Positions 20,439 to 30,695 of a DNA stretch of 64,000 nt are shown here, piece after piece. Origin of the DNA: an uncultured Bacteroidales bacterium. Its GTDB lineage: Bacteria; Bacteroidota; Bacteroidia; Bacteroidales; Barnesiellaceae. The DNA lies in the NCBI GenBank assembly GCA_949298955.1, contig CASFYQ010000009.1, positions 62,001 to 126,000 on the forward strand, in the 5' to 3' direction. Under the pieces are notes generated by a model. That model was not told where the DNA came from. It ran no database searches and saw only the letters and a list, made by a program, of their open reading frames with translations. Each line of letters begins with the position of its first letter. The first letter of the stretch is position 1. Both the position numbers and the translations under genes were made by a program.

Positions 20439-22343
20439 ATGGAAATGGACCCCGATAATATAGAACTACTCAAACAGATAAACCTCCCGGCCGACTTGCG
20501 CAAGCTGCCGGTCGAAAAGCTTCCCGAGGTGTGTGCCGAGATACGGCGTTTCCTCATCGGCTCGCTCGCCCAAAACCCGGGGCATTTCGGGTCGAGCATG
20601 GGAGCCGTCGAGTTGACGGTGGCCCTGCACTACGTGTTCGACACTCCCTACGACCGCATCGTGTGGGACGTGGGGCACCAAGCCTACGGCCACAAGATAC
20701 TCACCGGCCGTCGCGACCGGTTCGACACCTGTCGCAAGCTGAACGGGTTGAGCGGATTCCCCAACCCGGCCGAAAGCGAATACGACGCATTCATTGCCGG
20801 GCACGCCTCCAACTCCATATCGGCAGCTCTGGGCATGGCCATCGCCACGCGATTACAACACGACCCCAAAGAACGCAAGGTAATTGCCGTCATCGGCGAT
20901 GCCTCTATCGCCGGAGGCTTGGCTTTCGAGGGGCTGAACAATGCTTCGATAAATCCCAACAACTTACTCATCATTCTCAACGACAACGATATGGCCATCG
21001 ACCATAACGTAGGCGGGTTGAATGAGTATTTGGTGAACATCACTACCTCACGAAGCTACAACAAGCTACGCTACGACGCCTATCGCACCCTGCGGCGATT
21101 CAACCTCATCGACGAAGAACACCGTGGTGCCATACTGCGCTTCAACAACAGCCTGAAAGCCCTGCTCACCAAACAGCAGAACATATTCGAGGGTCTCGAC
21201 ATACGTTATTTCGGCCCCATCGACGGCCACAACGTCATCAACATCGTCAACAAACTAAACGACATCAAGGAGATGACAGGGCCCAAGATACTCCATTTGC
21301 GCACCATCAAGGGCAAAGGATATGCCCCGGCCGAGAAAGAGCCTACCATCTGGCATGCTCCGGGCTGTTTCGACCCCGCCACGGGCCAACGCCGAAGCGA
21401 GCCCGAAGGGAACAAGCCTCCCAAATTCCAAGACGTCTTCGGCCACACCCTGGTCGAGCTGGCCGAGCAAAACGACAAAATCACGGTCATCACACCGGCC
21501 ATGCCCTCGGGCAGTTCGTCGTGCTTTATGATGGAGCGGTTCCCCGAACGGTCGTTCGACGTAGGCATCTCCGAAGAGCACGCTGTTACCTTTGCCGCCG
21601 GATTGGCCAAAGAAGGGCTGCAACCCTTTTGCAGCATCTACTCGACTTTCCTGCAACGGGCTTTCGACGAAATAATACACGACGTGGCGATACAAAATCT
21701 ACCCGTAACTTTCTGCATAGACCGTGCCGGGCTGGTAGGCGAAGACGGGGTAACTCATCATGGAGCCTTCGACTTGTGCTACCTGCGCTGTATCCCCAAC
21801 ATGATTATCGCCGCCCCCATGGACGAACACTACCTGCGACATCTCATGTACACGGCACAGTTGCACAACCACGGGCCGTTTGCCATACGCTATCCGCGAG
21901 GCAACGGGAGCCAAGTGGAGTGGCGCTGCCCCATGCACGAAATAGCCATAGGCAAGGGACGGCAACTGTGCCAAGGCGACGACATTGCCGTGCTCAGCGT
22001 CGGAGCTATCGGGACCGATGCCCTGCGTGCTGTACAACGGGCTCGCGAAGCCGGGGTACAGGCCGCCCTCTACGACATGATTTTTGTCAAGCCCCTCGAC
22101 GAGGAAATACTCCATGAGGTGGGTCGCAAATACAAACGAATCATTACATTGGAAAACGGCAGCATTACCGGCGGATTCGGGAGCGCCGTGCTCGAATTTA
22201 TGGCCGACAACGGGTATGCCCCCCGCATCAAACGGCTGGGAATACCCGACCGCTTTATCGCCCAAGGTACCGTTAAGGAGCTGCAACAGCTCTGCGGTAT
22301 AGACGAAGAGAGTATTTACACGACCCTCACGGGTAATTGGTAA
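20439..22343 (+). CDS. dxs: 1-deoxy-D-xylulose-5-phosphate synthase
   Basis: Dxs joins pyruvate and glyceraldehyde-3-phosphate with thiamine diphosphate to start the MEP isoprenoid pathway. The 634-residue length is normal. Visible motifs include [34 protein letters not shown], the ThDP/Mg motif [10 protein letters not shown] to IILNDND and the transketolase pyrimidine-domain motif [28 protein letters not shown] and a C-terminal transketolase domain complete it. Alternative starts at the first or third codon (MEMDPDN) cannot be separated. It follows the small membrane protein gene. Confidence 0.96.
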   Translation: MEMDPDNIELLKQINLPADLRKLPVEKLPEVCAEIRRFLIGSLAQNPGHFGSSMGAVELTVALHYVFDTPYDRIVWDVGHQAYGHKILTGRRDRFDTCRKLNGLSGFPNPAESEYDAFIAGHASNSISAALGMAIATRLQHDPKERKVIAVIGDASIAGGLAFEGLNNASINPNNLLIILNDNDMAIDHNVGGLNEYLVNITTSRSYNKLRYDAYRTLRRFNLIDEEHRGAILRFNNSLKALLTKQQNIFEGLDIRYFGPIDGHNVINIVNKLNDIKEMTGPKILHLRTIKGKGYAPAEKEPTIWHAPGCFDPATGQRRSEPEGNKPPKFQDVFGHTLVELAEQNDKITVITPAMPSGSSSCFMMERFPERSFDVGISEEHAVTFAAGLAKEGLQPFCSIYSTFLQRAFDEIIHDVAIQNLPVTFCIDRAGLVGEDGVTHHGAFDLCYLRCIPNMIIAAPMDEHYLRHLMYTAQLHNHGPFAIRYPRGNGSQVEWRCPMHEIAIGKGRQLCQGDDIAVLSVGAIGTDALRAVQRAREAGVQAALYDMIFVKPLDEEILHEVGRKYKRIITLENGSITGGFGSAVLEFMADNGYAPRIKRLGIPDRFIAQGTVKELQQLCGIDEESIYTTLTGNW

Positions 22344-22369
22344 TAAAGATACAAAGGAATAATAACGTT

Positions 22370-23704
22370 ATGAAAATCATTATCGCCGGAGCCGGAGAGG
22401 TAGGAACCCACTTAGCCAAGCTGCTCTCCCGCGAAGAACAAGACATTATCCTGATTGACAACGACGAAGAAAAACTGAAAGAGCTCGACGCCAACTACAA
22501 CCTGATGACCGTCGTGGGAAACCCCACCGCGTTCAAAACACTGGCGCAGGCACAAGTGCATCAGGCCGACCTGTTTATCGCTGTCATGCCTTTCGAAACC
22601 CGCAACATCATAGCCTGCACCATAGCCTCGAAACTGGGAGCCAAAAAGACATTGGCCCGAGTCGACAACTACGAATACCTGCTGCCCAAGAACAAAGCTT
22701 TCTTCGACAGCATCGGAGTCAACGAACTCATCTACCCCGAAAAACTGGCAGCCGAAGAAGTCATCACCGCCCTGCGCCACACCTGGACCCGCAACTGGTT
22801 CGAGCTATGCAACGGCGAACTCATCGTGTTGAGTGTGAAACTACACGAAAATGCCCAGATTCTCAACAAAAAGCTATATGAACTCACCACTGCCGACAGC
22901 CAGTTTCACATTGCGGCCATCAAACGGTTGCACGAAACCATCATACCTCGTGGTAACGACGAGATAAAGGTGGGCGACATTGCCTATTTCACCACCACGC
23001 CCAACCACATACGCGAGATTCAACAACTCTCGGGCGAGAGCGAAACCGAAATCCACAAAATCATGATTATGGGCGGCAGCCGCATTGCCATACGCATATC
23101 GAATTACGCTCCCGGCGACATGGCAATAAAACTCATCGAGAGCGACCGGCAGAAAAGTTACCGGCTGGCCGAGTATATGCACGATGTGATTATCATTCAA
23201 GGCGACGGCCGTAATGTAGACCTGCTGAAAGAAGAGGGCATACGCGACATGGATGCCTTCATCGCCCTCACCGACAGCTCCGAGACCAATATACTGGCCT
23301 GCCTCACCGCCAAGGAGCTGGGGGTGAAAAAGACCATCGCCGAGGTCGAAAACCTGCAATTCATCTCGACAGCCGAACGGTTGAACATAGGCAATATCAT
23401 CAACAAAAAACTACTGGCGGCCAGCCGCATTTTCCAACTGCTGCTCGACGAGGATTCGTCGAACGCCAAATGTTTGGCCCTGTCGGATGCCGAGGTGGTA
23501 GAACTGGTTGCCAAGGAAGGCTCGAAGATAACCAAAGCACCGGTCAAGGACCTGAAACTGCCGGCCGATCTCACCATCGGCGGATTGGTGCGCGACGGCC
23601 ACGGTATGATTGTAACCGGTAATACCCACATACAACCCAACGACCATGTCGTCATCTTCTGCCTCGACACGGCCTTGCACAAAATAGACAAGCTTTTCAA
23701 CTAA
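22370..23704 (+). CDS. trkA: Trk potassium uptake regulatory subunit TrkA
   Basis: TrkA is the cytoplasmic NAD(H)/nucleotide-binding gating ring of the Trk potassium channel. The start at 22370 is chosen because the Rossmann motif follows directly (MKIIIAGAGEVGTHLAKLLS); the frame is open to 22337 without similarity. The 444-residue protein contains two RCK_N domains (the second at MIMGGSRIAIRISNY) and two TrkA_C domains. It is thus the tandem form typical of Gram-negative bacteria. The membrane subunit trkH follows after 9 nt. Confidence 0.94.
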   Translation: MKIIIAGAGEVGTHLAKLLSREEQDIILIDNDEEKLKELDANYNLMTVVGNPTAFKTLAQAQVHQADLFIAVMPFETRNIIACTIASKLGAKKTLARVDNYEYLLPKNKAFFDSIGVNELIYPEKLAAEEVITALRHTWTRNWFELCNGELIVLSVKLHENAQILNKKLYELTTADSQFHIAAIKRLHETIIPRGNDEIKVGDIAYFTTTPNHIREIQQLSGESETEIHKIMIMGGSRIAIRISNYAPGDMAIKLIESDRQKSYRLAEYMHDVIIIQGDGRNVDLLKEEGIRDMDAFIALTDSSETNILACLTAKELGVKKTIAEVENLQFISTAERLNIGNIINKKLLAASRIFQLLLDEDSSNAKCLALSDAEVVELVAKEGSKITKAPVKDLKLPADLTIGGLVRDGHGMIVTGNTHIQPNDHVVIFCLDTALHKIDKLFN

Positions 23705-23713
23705 CCCGATACT

Positions 23714-25177
23714 ATGCCCAAAATCAATTTTCGTGTCATACTGAAATTCATTGGATTGCTGCTGTGTCTGGAAGCGGCATTCATGCTCATTCCCTACCTC
23801 GTAGCTCTCATCTACGACGAAGGCGATGCGATGGCCTTTTTGTTGTCGATATTGATTACCGCCGGCACGGGAGGGCTCCTGTTCTATTTCACCCGAAACG
23901 ACCGCAACGAAGTAGGCAAGCGCGAGAGTTACCTGATTGTAACCTCGATATGGTTCTTCTTCACCCTCTTCGGCATGCTCCCCTTCTGCTTGATGCCCAA
24001 CCCTTTGAGCATTGCCGATGCTTTTTTCGAGACCGTATCGGGGCTGACAACCACAGGAGCTTCCATCGTACCCGACGTGGAAGCATTGCCTCACGGCATT
24101 TTGTTTTGGCGCAGTTTCACGCAATTTATCGGAGGTATGGGTATAATACTCTTGACCATCGCCATACTCCCCATACTCAACCATCAGGGCGGCCTGATAC
24201 TCTTCAACTCCGAGGTAACCGGCATCTCCCATGAAAAGCTGAAACCCAAAATCGGCGAGACCTCCAAAAAATTGTGGAGCGTATATGTATCGCTCATCAC
24301 CATACTGACCCTCTTGTTGTGCCTGGGTCCCATGACTCCCTTCGACGCCATCTGCCACGCATTCGGCGCCATGGCCACAGGCGGCTTCTCGACCAAGCAA
24401 GCCAGCCTCAACCACTGGGATTCGGCTTATGTCGACTATGTAATCACGATATTCACGTTCATTGCCGGTATCAATTTTGCGTTGGTATATCGAGCTATTA
24501 CCGGTGATGTGAAACGCCTTTTCTCCAACGAAGAAACCAGATGGTACACCTTTATCGTGGTGGGAGCGACCCTTGTCGTAACGGCAGGACTCTATGTGAC
24601 TGGGCAGAACAGTTCGCTCGAAGAGACCCTACGGGTATCGTTGGCACAAGTAGTCACCGTCATCACCAGTACAGGCTATACCATAGGCGACTATGTGGCC
24701 TGGGGACCGTTCTTCACCACGGTATTTCTGCTCCTCATGTTCTTCGGAGCCTGTGCCGGTTCGACTTGCGGCGGTGCGAAAATAGACCGTCTGGTCGTGT
24801 TGGCCAAAAACACCCGCAATGAGTTTTACCGGGTCATTCACCCCAATGCCATACTGCCCGTACGGGTAAACGGCAAAGCCATTTCACACGAAGTGGTATC
24901 GAAAATCTTGGCCTTTATCCTCGTATATGTGATGGTACTCATTGCAGGCTCCACGATATTGACAGCGTTGGGCCTCTCGATTGAAGAGGCTTTCGGCTCG
25001 ACACTCTCGTGCCTGAGCAACATCGGCCCGGGAGCCGGAGCTACGGGTCCCACCGGGAACTATGCCTTTATTCCCGATGTGGGTAAATGGCTGCTCTCGT
25101 TTATCATGCTCATCGGACGTCTCGAGCTATTCACCGTGCTCATTCTCTTTACCAGATATTTCTGGAAGAACTCTTAG
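23714..25177 (+). CDS. trkH: Trk potassium uptake membrane subunit TrkH
   Basis: The 487-residue hydrophobic protein has about ten membrane segments. It carries the P-loop filter signatures of the Trk/Ktr/HKT superfamily: SGLTTTGAS near residue 112, HAFGAMATGGFSTKQ near 215, and further filters at STGYTIGDY and LSNIGPGAGATGPTGNY. It forms the potassium pathway gated by TrkA, encoded immediately upstream. Full length, without a visible defect. Confidence 0.94.
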   Translation: MPKINFRVILKFIGLLLCLEAAFMLIPYLVALIYDEGDAMAFLLSILITAGTGGLLFYFTRNDRNEVGKRESYLIVTSIWFFFTLFGMLPFCLMPNPLSIADAFFETVSGLTTTGASIVPDVEALPHGILFWRSFTQFIGGMGIILLTIAILPILNHQGGLILFNSEVTGISHEKLKPKIGETSKKLWSVYVSLITILTLLLCLGPMTPFDAICHAFGAMATGGFSTKQASLNHWDSAYVDYVITIFTFIAGINFALVYRAITGDVKRLFSNEETRWYTFIVVGATLVVTAGLYVTGQNSSLEETLRVSLAQVVTVITSTGYTIGDYVAWGPFFTTVFLLLMFFGACAGSTCGGAKIDRLVVLAKNTRNEFYRVIHPNAILPVRVNGKAISHEVVSKILAFILVYVMVLIAGSTILTALGLSIEEAFGSTLSCLSNIGPGAGATGPTGNYAFIPDVGKWLLSFIMLIGRLELFTVLILFTRYFWKNS

Positions 25178-25211
25178 AATTTCATAATATAGCTGCAACC
25201 AATTCAGATAT

Positions 25212-25751
25212 ATGATATATAACGAACGAAACACTCGGGAAGAGATTGTGCGCGAAGCGGCAAAACAGATTATGATGGCCGCCCGCACCGCACCCAAAGG
25301 TAAAGGAGTCGACATTATCGAGATTGCCGCCGTCACCGGCGACGACCTTCTCGCTCTGGCCCGCCAAATGAGAGAGAGCGGCGAGAAGCGCGGCATGAAA
25401 TTCTTTCTGCGCGACGCAGGTAATGTCGAGGAGTCAGACGCCGTGATTCTCATCGGCACCCGCCGCCAACCGCTGGGACTCAACTGCGCCTATTGCGGAT
25501 ACAAGACCTGCGACGAGAACCCGGCAGAGAATCCCTGTGCCATCAATTCGATCGATGTGGGTATCGCCATCGGATCGGCCTGTTCGAAAGCGGCCGATAT
25601 GCGCATCGACTCGCGAGTAATGTTCTCGGCCGGAGCCACAGCCCAGGAGATGGATTTGCTACCCGGTTGCAACCAAGTGATTGCACTGGCTTTAAGCGTA
25701 TCGTCGAAGAGCCCTTTCTTCGATCGGAAACCTCAAACCCCGAAGCCATGA
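25212..25751 (+). CDS. DUF2148 ferredoxin-like protein
   Basis: The 179-residue cytosolic protein carries a Cys-rich stretch NCAYCGYKTCDENPAENPC near residues 97-115 and another Cys in IGSACSKAADMRIDSRVMFS. This is characteristic of DUF2148 proteins, predicted to bind an iron-sulfur cluster. Its function is not established. Its stop overlaps the start of the agmatine deiminase gene (ATGA at 25748-25751), indicating translational coupling, although a functional link is not obvious. Confidence 0.8.
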   Translation: MIYNERNTREEIVREAAKQIMMAARTAPKGKGVDIIEIAAVTGDDLLALARQMRESGEKRGMKFFLRDAGNVEESDAVILIGTRRQPLGLNCAYCGYKTCDENPAENPCAINSIDVGIAIGSACSKAADMRIDSRVMFSAGATAQEMDLLPGCNQVIALALSVSSKSPFFDRKPQTPKP

Positions 25752-26779
25752 CTCCCGCCCTGCTCTTTCCGGCCGAGTGGTATCCCCAGTCGGGAATCCA
25801 ACTCACCTGGCCCCACGAAAATACCGACTGGGCCTATATGCTCGACGAGGTGACAGCCTGCTATATCGAGCTTGCCCGCGAAATCGCCAAGCGCGAGCGG
25901 CTGCTCATCGTCACACCTTGTCCCGAATATGTAAAACAACTGTTGCAGGGCGTGGTCGACATGAAGGCGGTAATCCTGGTCGAATGCCCCACCAACGACA
26001 CTTGGGCACGCGACCATGGCGGCATCACCCTGTTGCGTGACGGGAAGCCCTGCATCTGCGATTTCAAATTCAACGGGTGGGGGCTCAAATTTGCCGCCAA
26101 CCTCGACAACCTCATCACCTCAAAGCTCTTCGCCCAAAACCGATTCGACGCCCGGTATGAAAACCGGCTCAATTTCGTAGTCGAAGGTGGTGCCCTCGAA
26201 AGTGACGGGGCCGGCACGCTGCTCACCACGAGCGAATGTCTGCTATCGCCCAATCGCAACGGCGAATGGGCGAAAGACCGTATCGAGGCTTACTTGAAAG
26301 AGACTTTCGGGCTGCAACGCGTCTTATGGCTCGACCACGGCTATCTGGCCGGCGACGACACCGACAGCCACGTCGACACGCTGGCTCGCTTTGCTCCCGA
26401 CGATACCATCGTCTATGTACGTTGCACCGACATTACCGACGAACATTACGAGGCGCTGCACCGCATGGAAGAGCAACTGCGCTCGTTCACAACAATCGAA
26501 GGGAAGCCCTACCGGCTGCTGCCTCTGCCCATGACCAATGCCGTCTACGACGAAAACAACGAACGGCTGCCGGCCACCTATGCCAATTTCCTCATCATGA
26601 ACGACGCCGTATTATACCCCACCTACCGCCAACCCGATAACGACCGGGAGGCTGCCGAGGTTCTGCAAACAGCCTTCCCCAACCGTGAAATCGTGGGGAT
26701 AGACTGCACGCCGCTCATTCGCCAGCACGGCTCGCTGCACTGCGTCACCATGCAATATCCCAAACATGTATTACGATAA
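25748..26779 (+). CDS. aguA: Agmatine deiminase
   Basis: This enzyme hydrolyses agmatine to N-carbamoylputrescine and ammonia. The start at 25748 is chosen over a longer frame from 25493, because FPAEWYPQSGIQLTWPHENTDW is the family's N-terminal signature and the longer part overlaps DUF2148. Conserved features include NDTWARDHGGI, FNGWGLKF, VVEGGALESDG, the GDDTDSHVDTLARF motif and the nucleophile Cys in GSLHCVTMQ. The 343-residue length fits the peptidylarginine deiminase family. The next gene is the amidohydrolase for its product. Confidence 0.94.
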   Translation: MTPALLFPAEWYPQSGIQLTWPHENTDWAYMLDEVTACYIELAREIAKRERLLIVTPCPEYVKQLLQGVVDMKAVILVECPTNDTWARDHGGITLLRDGKPCICDFKFNGWGLKFAANLDNLITSKLFAQNRFDARYENRLNFVVEGGALESDGAGTLLTTSECLLSPNRNGEWAKDRIEAYLKETFGLQRVLWLDHGYLAGDDTDSHVDTLARFAPDDTIVYVRCTDITDEHYEALHRMEEQLRSFTTIEGKPYRLLPLPMTNAVYDENNERLPATYANFLIMNDAVLYPTYRQPDNDREAAEVLQTAFPNREIVGIDCTPLIRQHGSLHCVTMQYPKHVLR

Positions 26780-26791
26780 AAAAACAACCCC

Positions 26792-27682
26792 ATGATAGAA
26801 AAGAGAATCAAAATCGGACTTGTCCAGCAACAAAACAGCGGCGACACAGCCGACAACATGAACCGCCTGAAACTCCGCATCGAGGAGTGTGCGGCACAAG
26901 GGGCACAGCTCGTCGTGCTGCAAGAGTTGCACAACAGCCTCTATTTCTGCCAAACCGAGTCGACCGACTGCTTCGACCTGGCCGAACCCATACCGGGGCC
27001 ATCGACCGAGTTTTACAGCCGCCTGGCCGGCGACCTGCACATCGTGTTGGTCACCTCGCTCTTCGAGCGCCGGGCTCCCGGCCTCTATCACAACACGGCC
27101 GTCGTCTTCGACACCGACGGATCCATCGCCGGGAAATACCGCAAAATGCACATTCCCGACGACCCGGCCTACTACGAAAAATTCTACTTTACTCCCGGTG
27201 ATCTGGGCTTCAACCCCATCAAAACCTCGATAGGCACGCTGGGCGTGCTGGTGTGCTGGGACCAATGGTACCCCGAGGCAGCCCGCCTCATGGCACTGCA
27301 AGGAGCCGACCTGCTCATCTATCCCACGGCCATCGGCTGGGAAAGTTCCGATACCCCCGAGGAGCAGAAACGCCAACAAGACGCCTGGATTCTCTCGCAA
27401 CGGGGACACGCCGTGGCCAACGGCCTGCCGGTCATCGCCGTCAACCGGGTTGGGCACGAGCCCGACCCTTCGCAACAAACCCGAGGAATCCGGTTTTGGG
27501 GACACAGTTTCGTGTGCGGCCCGCAAGGCGAAATGCTCGCCACAGCCCCCAGCGACAGCGAGTGGTGCCAAGTGGTAGAAGTCGACCTCGCCCGCAGCGA
27601 AAATGTGCGACGTTGGTGGCCCTTCCTGCGCGACCGTCGCATCGACGCCTACGACGACATTCTGCGCCGCTTTATAGACTGA
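26792..27682 (+). CDS. aguB: N-carbamoylputrescine amidohydrolase
   Basis: A nitrilase-superfamily enzyme of 296 residues that releases putrescine from N-carbamoylputrescine. The Glu-Lys-Cys triad can be placed: Glu in VVLQELHNSLYF, Lys in KYRKMHIPDDP and Cys in GVLVCWDQWYPEAAR. RGIRFWGHSFVCGPQGE is typical of AguB. It lies 12 nt after agmatine deiminase, giving a two-gene agmatine-to-putrescine pathway. The upstream arginine decarboxylase is not in this window. Confidence 0.94.
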   Translation: MIEKRIKIGLVQQQNSGDTADNMNRLKLRIEECAAQGAQLVVLQELHNSLYFCQTESTDCFDLAEPIPGPSTEFYSRLAGDLHIVLVTSLFERRAPGLYHNTAVVFDTDGSIAGKYRKMHIPDDPAYYEKFYFTPGDLGFNPIKTSIGTLGVLVCWDQWYPEAARLMALQGADLLIYPTAIGWESSDTPEEQKRQQDAWILSQRGHAVANGLPVIAVNRVGHEPDPSQQTRGIRFWGHSFVCGPQGEMLATAPSDSEWCQVVEVDLARSENVRRWWPFLRDRRIDAYDDILRRFID

Positions 27683-27837
27683 CCGTTCCCCAATGTGCAG
27701 GGGTGCAGCCCCCGTCTCGCACCCTCCCGCACAGCACTCCGCATCTCCTTTCTTGCGAACGTTGCGTTATTATTTGATAAAAAAAGGAGGCAAATCTCCG
27801 CAAAACAGCTATTTTTGTAACACATTATCATCGTTAT

Positions 27838-28311
27838 ATGGATACAAAATCAAATAGCATCGACAAACAACTGACGTTGGACAAACGCTACATACGCATG
27901 GCTCAAATCTGGGCCGAAAACTCCTACTGCCAAAGACGAAAAGTGGGAGCCTTGATTGTCAAAGACAAGATGATTATCTCCGACGGATACAACGGTACAC
28001 CTGCCGGATTTGAAAACTGCTGCGAAGACGAGACCGGCCATACCTTCCCCTTCGTGCTGCACGCCGAAGCCAACGCCATCACCAAAGTTGCCCGCAGCAA
28101 CAACAGCAGCGACGGGGCCACGCTGTATGTCACCTCTTCGCCTTGTATCGAATGTGCAAAACTGATAATCCAATCGGGCATCAAGCGAGTGGTATTCTCG
28201 GAGTACTACCGCCTGCAAGACGGCATAGACCTCTTGCGGAGAGCCGGCATCACGGTCGATTTCATCGACCCCCAAGCCGACGAGAATACCCCGCAAGCAC
28301 AAGGCCGATAA
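27838..28311 (+). CDS. dCMP deaminase-like cytidine deaminase-fold protein
   Basis: The 157-residue protein has the zinc-dependent deaminase motif HAEANAI (about residue 74) and PCIECAKLI (about 101), plus SDGYNGTPAGFENC. That set is typical of deoxycytidylate deaminases, which make dUMP for thymidylate synthesis. A ComEB-like assignment is equally consistent. A possible -7 box TATTTTTG lies at 27810-27817, upstream of the ATG. It stands between the putrescine genes and a processing protease without an obvious functional link. Confidence 0.88.
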   Translation: MDTKSNSIDKQLTLDKRYIRMAQIWAENSYCQRRKVGALIVKDKMIISDGYNGTPAGFENCCEDETGHTFPFVLHAEANAITKVARSNNSSDGATLYVTSSPCIECAKLIIQSGIKRVVFSEYYRLQDGIDLLRRAGITVDFIDPQADENTPQAQGR

Positions 28312-28478
28312 CCGACAGGTATTGAATCCAACCGGAAAAAACCGGCGCAAAACCATCAAAAAAACAGACATATACACGAGCGGCTCCCGCAACCCGGCAA
28401 AACTCACGGTGAGCCGTCTCTTGGACAATAGTTTTTCCAAAACAACAGAACGCGTAAAAAAAATTATCCGCATCGACC

Positions 28479-30119
28479 ATGAACAATAAGAAAGCCCGTT
28501 ACGTCTGGATACCCATGTTCATAGCCATCGCTATCGTGGGAGGCATTTTAATCGGACGTTTCTTCTCGACCGAAGCCCCCTTCGGCAACAGCCCGAGATA
28601 CGACAAAATCGAAAGCCTGCTGCAATGTATCGAGCAACAATATGTCGACACCGTCAATCGAAACGACCTCATCGAAAATGTCGTGCCCAAGATTTTGGGC
28701 GAACTCGACCCCCACTCGGCCTATATCCCGGCCAAAGATCTGGAAAGTGTCAATGAAGAGTTGGAGGGCTCGTTCAGCGGGATAGGCATTCAATTCAGCC
28801 TCCTCAACGACACAATCAACGTGGTAAGCGTGATACCCGGCGGCCCCTCCGAGAAGGTGGGAATCCTGGCCGGCGACCGCATCATTGCCGTCAACGACTC
28901 GGCTTTCGTGGGCGAAGATATCAGCAACGATGGCGTAATGAAAGCCTTGAAAGGCCCCAAAGGGACAGTTGTCAAACTCGAGATTCTGCGCAAGACGTCC
29001 AAGAAACCTCTTACCTACGAAGTGACCCGAGGCGACATTCCCGTCAACAGCATCGATGCCGCCTTTATGCTCGACAACGAATCGGGCTATATCAAGGTCA
29101 GCAAATTCGGTCGTACAACCTACGACGAATTTATCAATGCGCTCTCCAAACTGAACAATCAAAAGGCCAAAAACTTTATCATCGACCTGCGCGGGAACAG
29201 CGGCGGGCTGATGGATATTCCCATCAACATGGCCAACGAACTGCTCCCCGCCAACCGGCTCATCGTCTATGCCGAGGGCAAAGCTTTCGAACGCGAAGAC
29301 GCCGTATCGAACGGTACGGGAACTTTCCAGGAAGCCCCGCTCATCGTCCTCACCGACGAATGGTCGGCCTCGTCAAGCGAAATCTTCGCCGGAGCCATAC
29401 AAGACAACGACCGGGGGCTCATCGTCGGTCGCCGCACTTTCGGCAAAGGGCTGGTACAACAACAGATTCCTTTCCGCGACGGCTCGGCCATACGGCTCAC
29501 GGTAGCCCGCTACTACACCCCTTCGGGCCGCTGCATTCAGAAAGAGTATGAACTGGGCAAGGCCGACGATTACAGCATGGACATCATCAACCGCTACAAG
29601 CACGGCGAATTTTTCAACGCCGACAGCATCAAGCAAAACAAAGAGCTGGTATACTACACCGTCAACGGTCGCGAGGTATATGGCGGCGGCGGCATCATGC
29701 CCGACATCTTCGTTCCCCGCGACACAACCGGCTACACCTCTTATTTCAACAACGTAGCCAACGAAGGACTGCTCTACCAATATGCTTTCGACTATACCGA
29801 CCGATACCGCGACAAACTGTCGCAAGCCAAAAATCTCGACGAGCTGATGCCCATGATCGAGGGCAATACACTGCTAAACAATTTCGTGCAGTATGCCGCC
29901 CAAAAAGGCATTCGCCCGCGACCTGTCTACATCAACATTTCGCGCAAACTCATCATCGGCACCTTACAAGCCTACATAGCCCGCAACATACTGGGCGAAG
30001 AGGCTTTCTACAAACTGCTGCTGCGCGACGACGAGACGCTGAAAAAAGCCCAAGAGATATTAGCCCGGCAAGACACCTATACCCGCCTGCTGAGCGGTGA
30101 ACCCGACAACGAAGAATAA
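28479..30119 (+). CDS. S41 family C-terminal processing peptidase
   Basis: The 546-residue protein has an N-terminal membrane anchor (YVWIPMFIAIAIVGGILIG), so it acts in the periplasm. A PDZ domain follows around residues 90-165 (GSFSGIGIQFSLLNDTI to GPKGTVVKLEIL). The S41 catalytic domain has the Ser in WSASSSEIFAGA and the Lys in GRRTFGKGLVQQ. Such proteases trim or degrade exported proteins from the C-terminus. The C-terminal 130 residues are an extension common in Bacteroidetes. It leads a short run with the folate and RIC genes, 12 nt from the next. Confidence 0.93.
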   Translation: MNNKKARYVWIPMFIAIAIVGGILIGRFFSTEAPFGNSPRYDKIESLLQCIEQQYVDTVNRNDLIENVVPKILGELDPHSAYIPAKDLESVNEELEGSFSGIGIQFSLLNDTINVVSVIPGGPSEKVGILAGDRIIAVNDSAFVGEDISNDGVMKALKGPKGTVVKLEILRKTSKKPLTYEVTRGDIPVNSIDAAFMLDNESGYIKVSKFGRTTYDEFINALSKLNNQKAKNFIIDLRGNSGGLMDIPINMANELLPANRLIVYAEGKAFEREDAVSNGTGTFQEAPLIVLTDEWSASSSEIFAGAIQDNDRGLIVGRRTFGKGLVQQQIPFRDGSAIRLTVARYYTPSGRCIQKEYELGKADDYSMDIINRYKHGEFFNADSIKQNKELVYYTVNGREVYGGGGIMPDIFVPRDTTGYTSYFNNVANEGLLYQYAFDYTDRYRDKLSQAKNLDELMPMIEGNTLLNNFVQYAAQKGIRPRPVYINISRKLIIGTLQAYIARNILGEEAFYKLLLRDDETLKKAQEILARQDTYTRLLSGEPDNEE

Positions 30120-30131
30120 TCGGTCTGCACC

Positions 30132-30695
30132 ATGCACGACAAACAGCGACTCAGGCAAACGGTCAAGCAGATGAAACGGAATCTGACTCCCGACGAGCGG
30201 AAATCGTTTTCACAACGCATCTGCTCGGCGATAGAATCGTTGCCCGGCTTCGACCGGGTAACCCATCTCATGCTCTATCACCCCCTGCCCGACGAGGTCG
30301 ATACCCGGCCACTCCTGGCCAAATGGGCCGAGACCAAGCAGCTCTACCTGCCTGTGGTAACAGGCGACGATATTGTGATAGCCCCCTATCGCGCAGGAGC
30401 TGTGAAACAGGGAGCCTTCGGTATTTGGGAGCCCGACCATGCAACAGCCACTGCCCCCTCGATAATCGAATGGATTGTCGTGCCGGGTGTAGCCTTTGAC
30501 CTGAAAATGAACCGGTTGGGACGAGGCAAAGGCTTCTACGACAGGCTGCTGCGAAAAACCCCGGCCCGCAAAATAGGCATCTGCTACGGGTTGCAACTGC
30601 TCGACGAGATTCCGGCAGAACCTCACGACATAAAAATGGATCTCATCATAACCGAAAACGACATCATCTATAAAAGCAACGAAATATGGCTCTGA
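30132..30695 (+). CDS. 5-formyltetrahydrofolate cyclo-ligase
   Basis: This enzyme uses ATP to convert 5-formyl-THF to 5,10-methenyl-THF. The 187-residue protein shows the N-terminal basic helix (KQRLRQTVKQMKRNL), the MLYHPLPDEVDT segment, and the signature VPGVAFDLKMNRLGRGKGFYD with the nucleotide and substrate loops. It overlaps the following RIC-like gene by 10 nt. Length and motifs match the family throughout. Confidence 0.93.
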   Translation: MHDKQRLRQTVKQMKRNLTPDERKSFSQRICSAIESLPGFDRVTHLMLYHPLPDEVDTRPLLAKWAETKQLYLPVVTGDDIVIAPYRAGAVKQGAFGIWEPDHATATAPSIIEWIVVPGVAFDLKMNRLGRGKGFYDRLLRKTPARKIGICYGLQLLDEIPAEPHDIKMDLIITENDIIYKSNEIWL

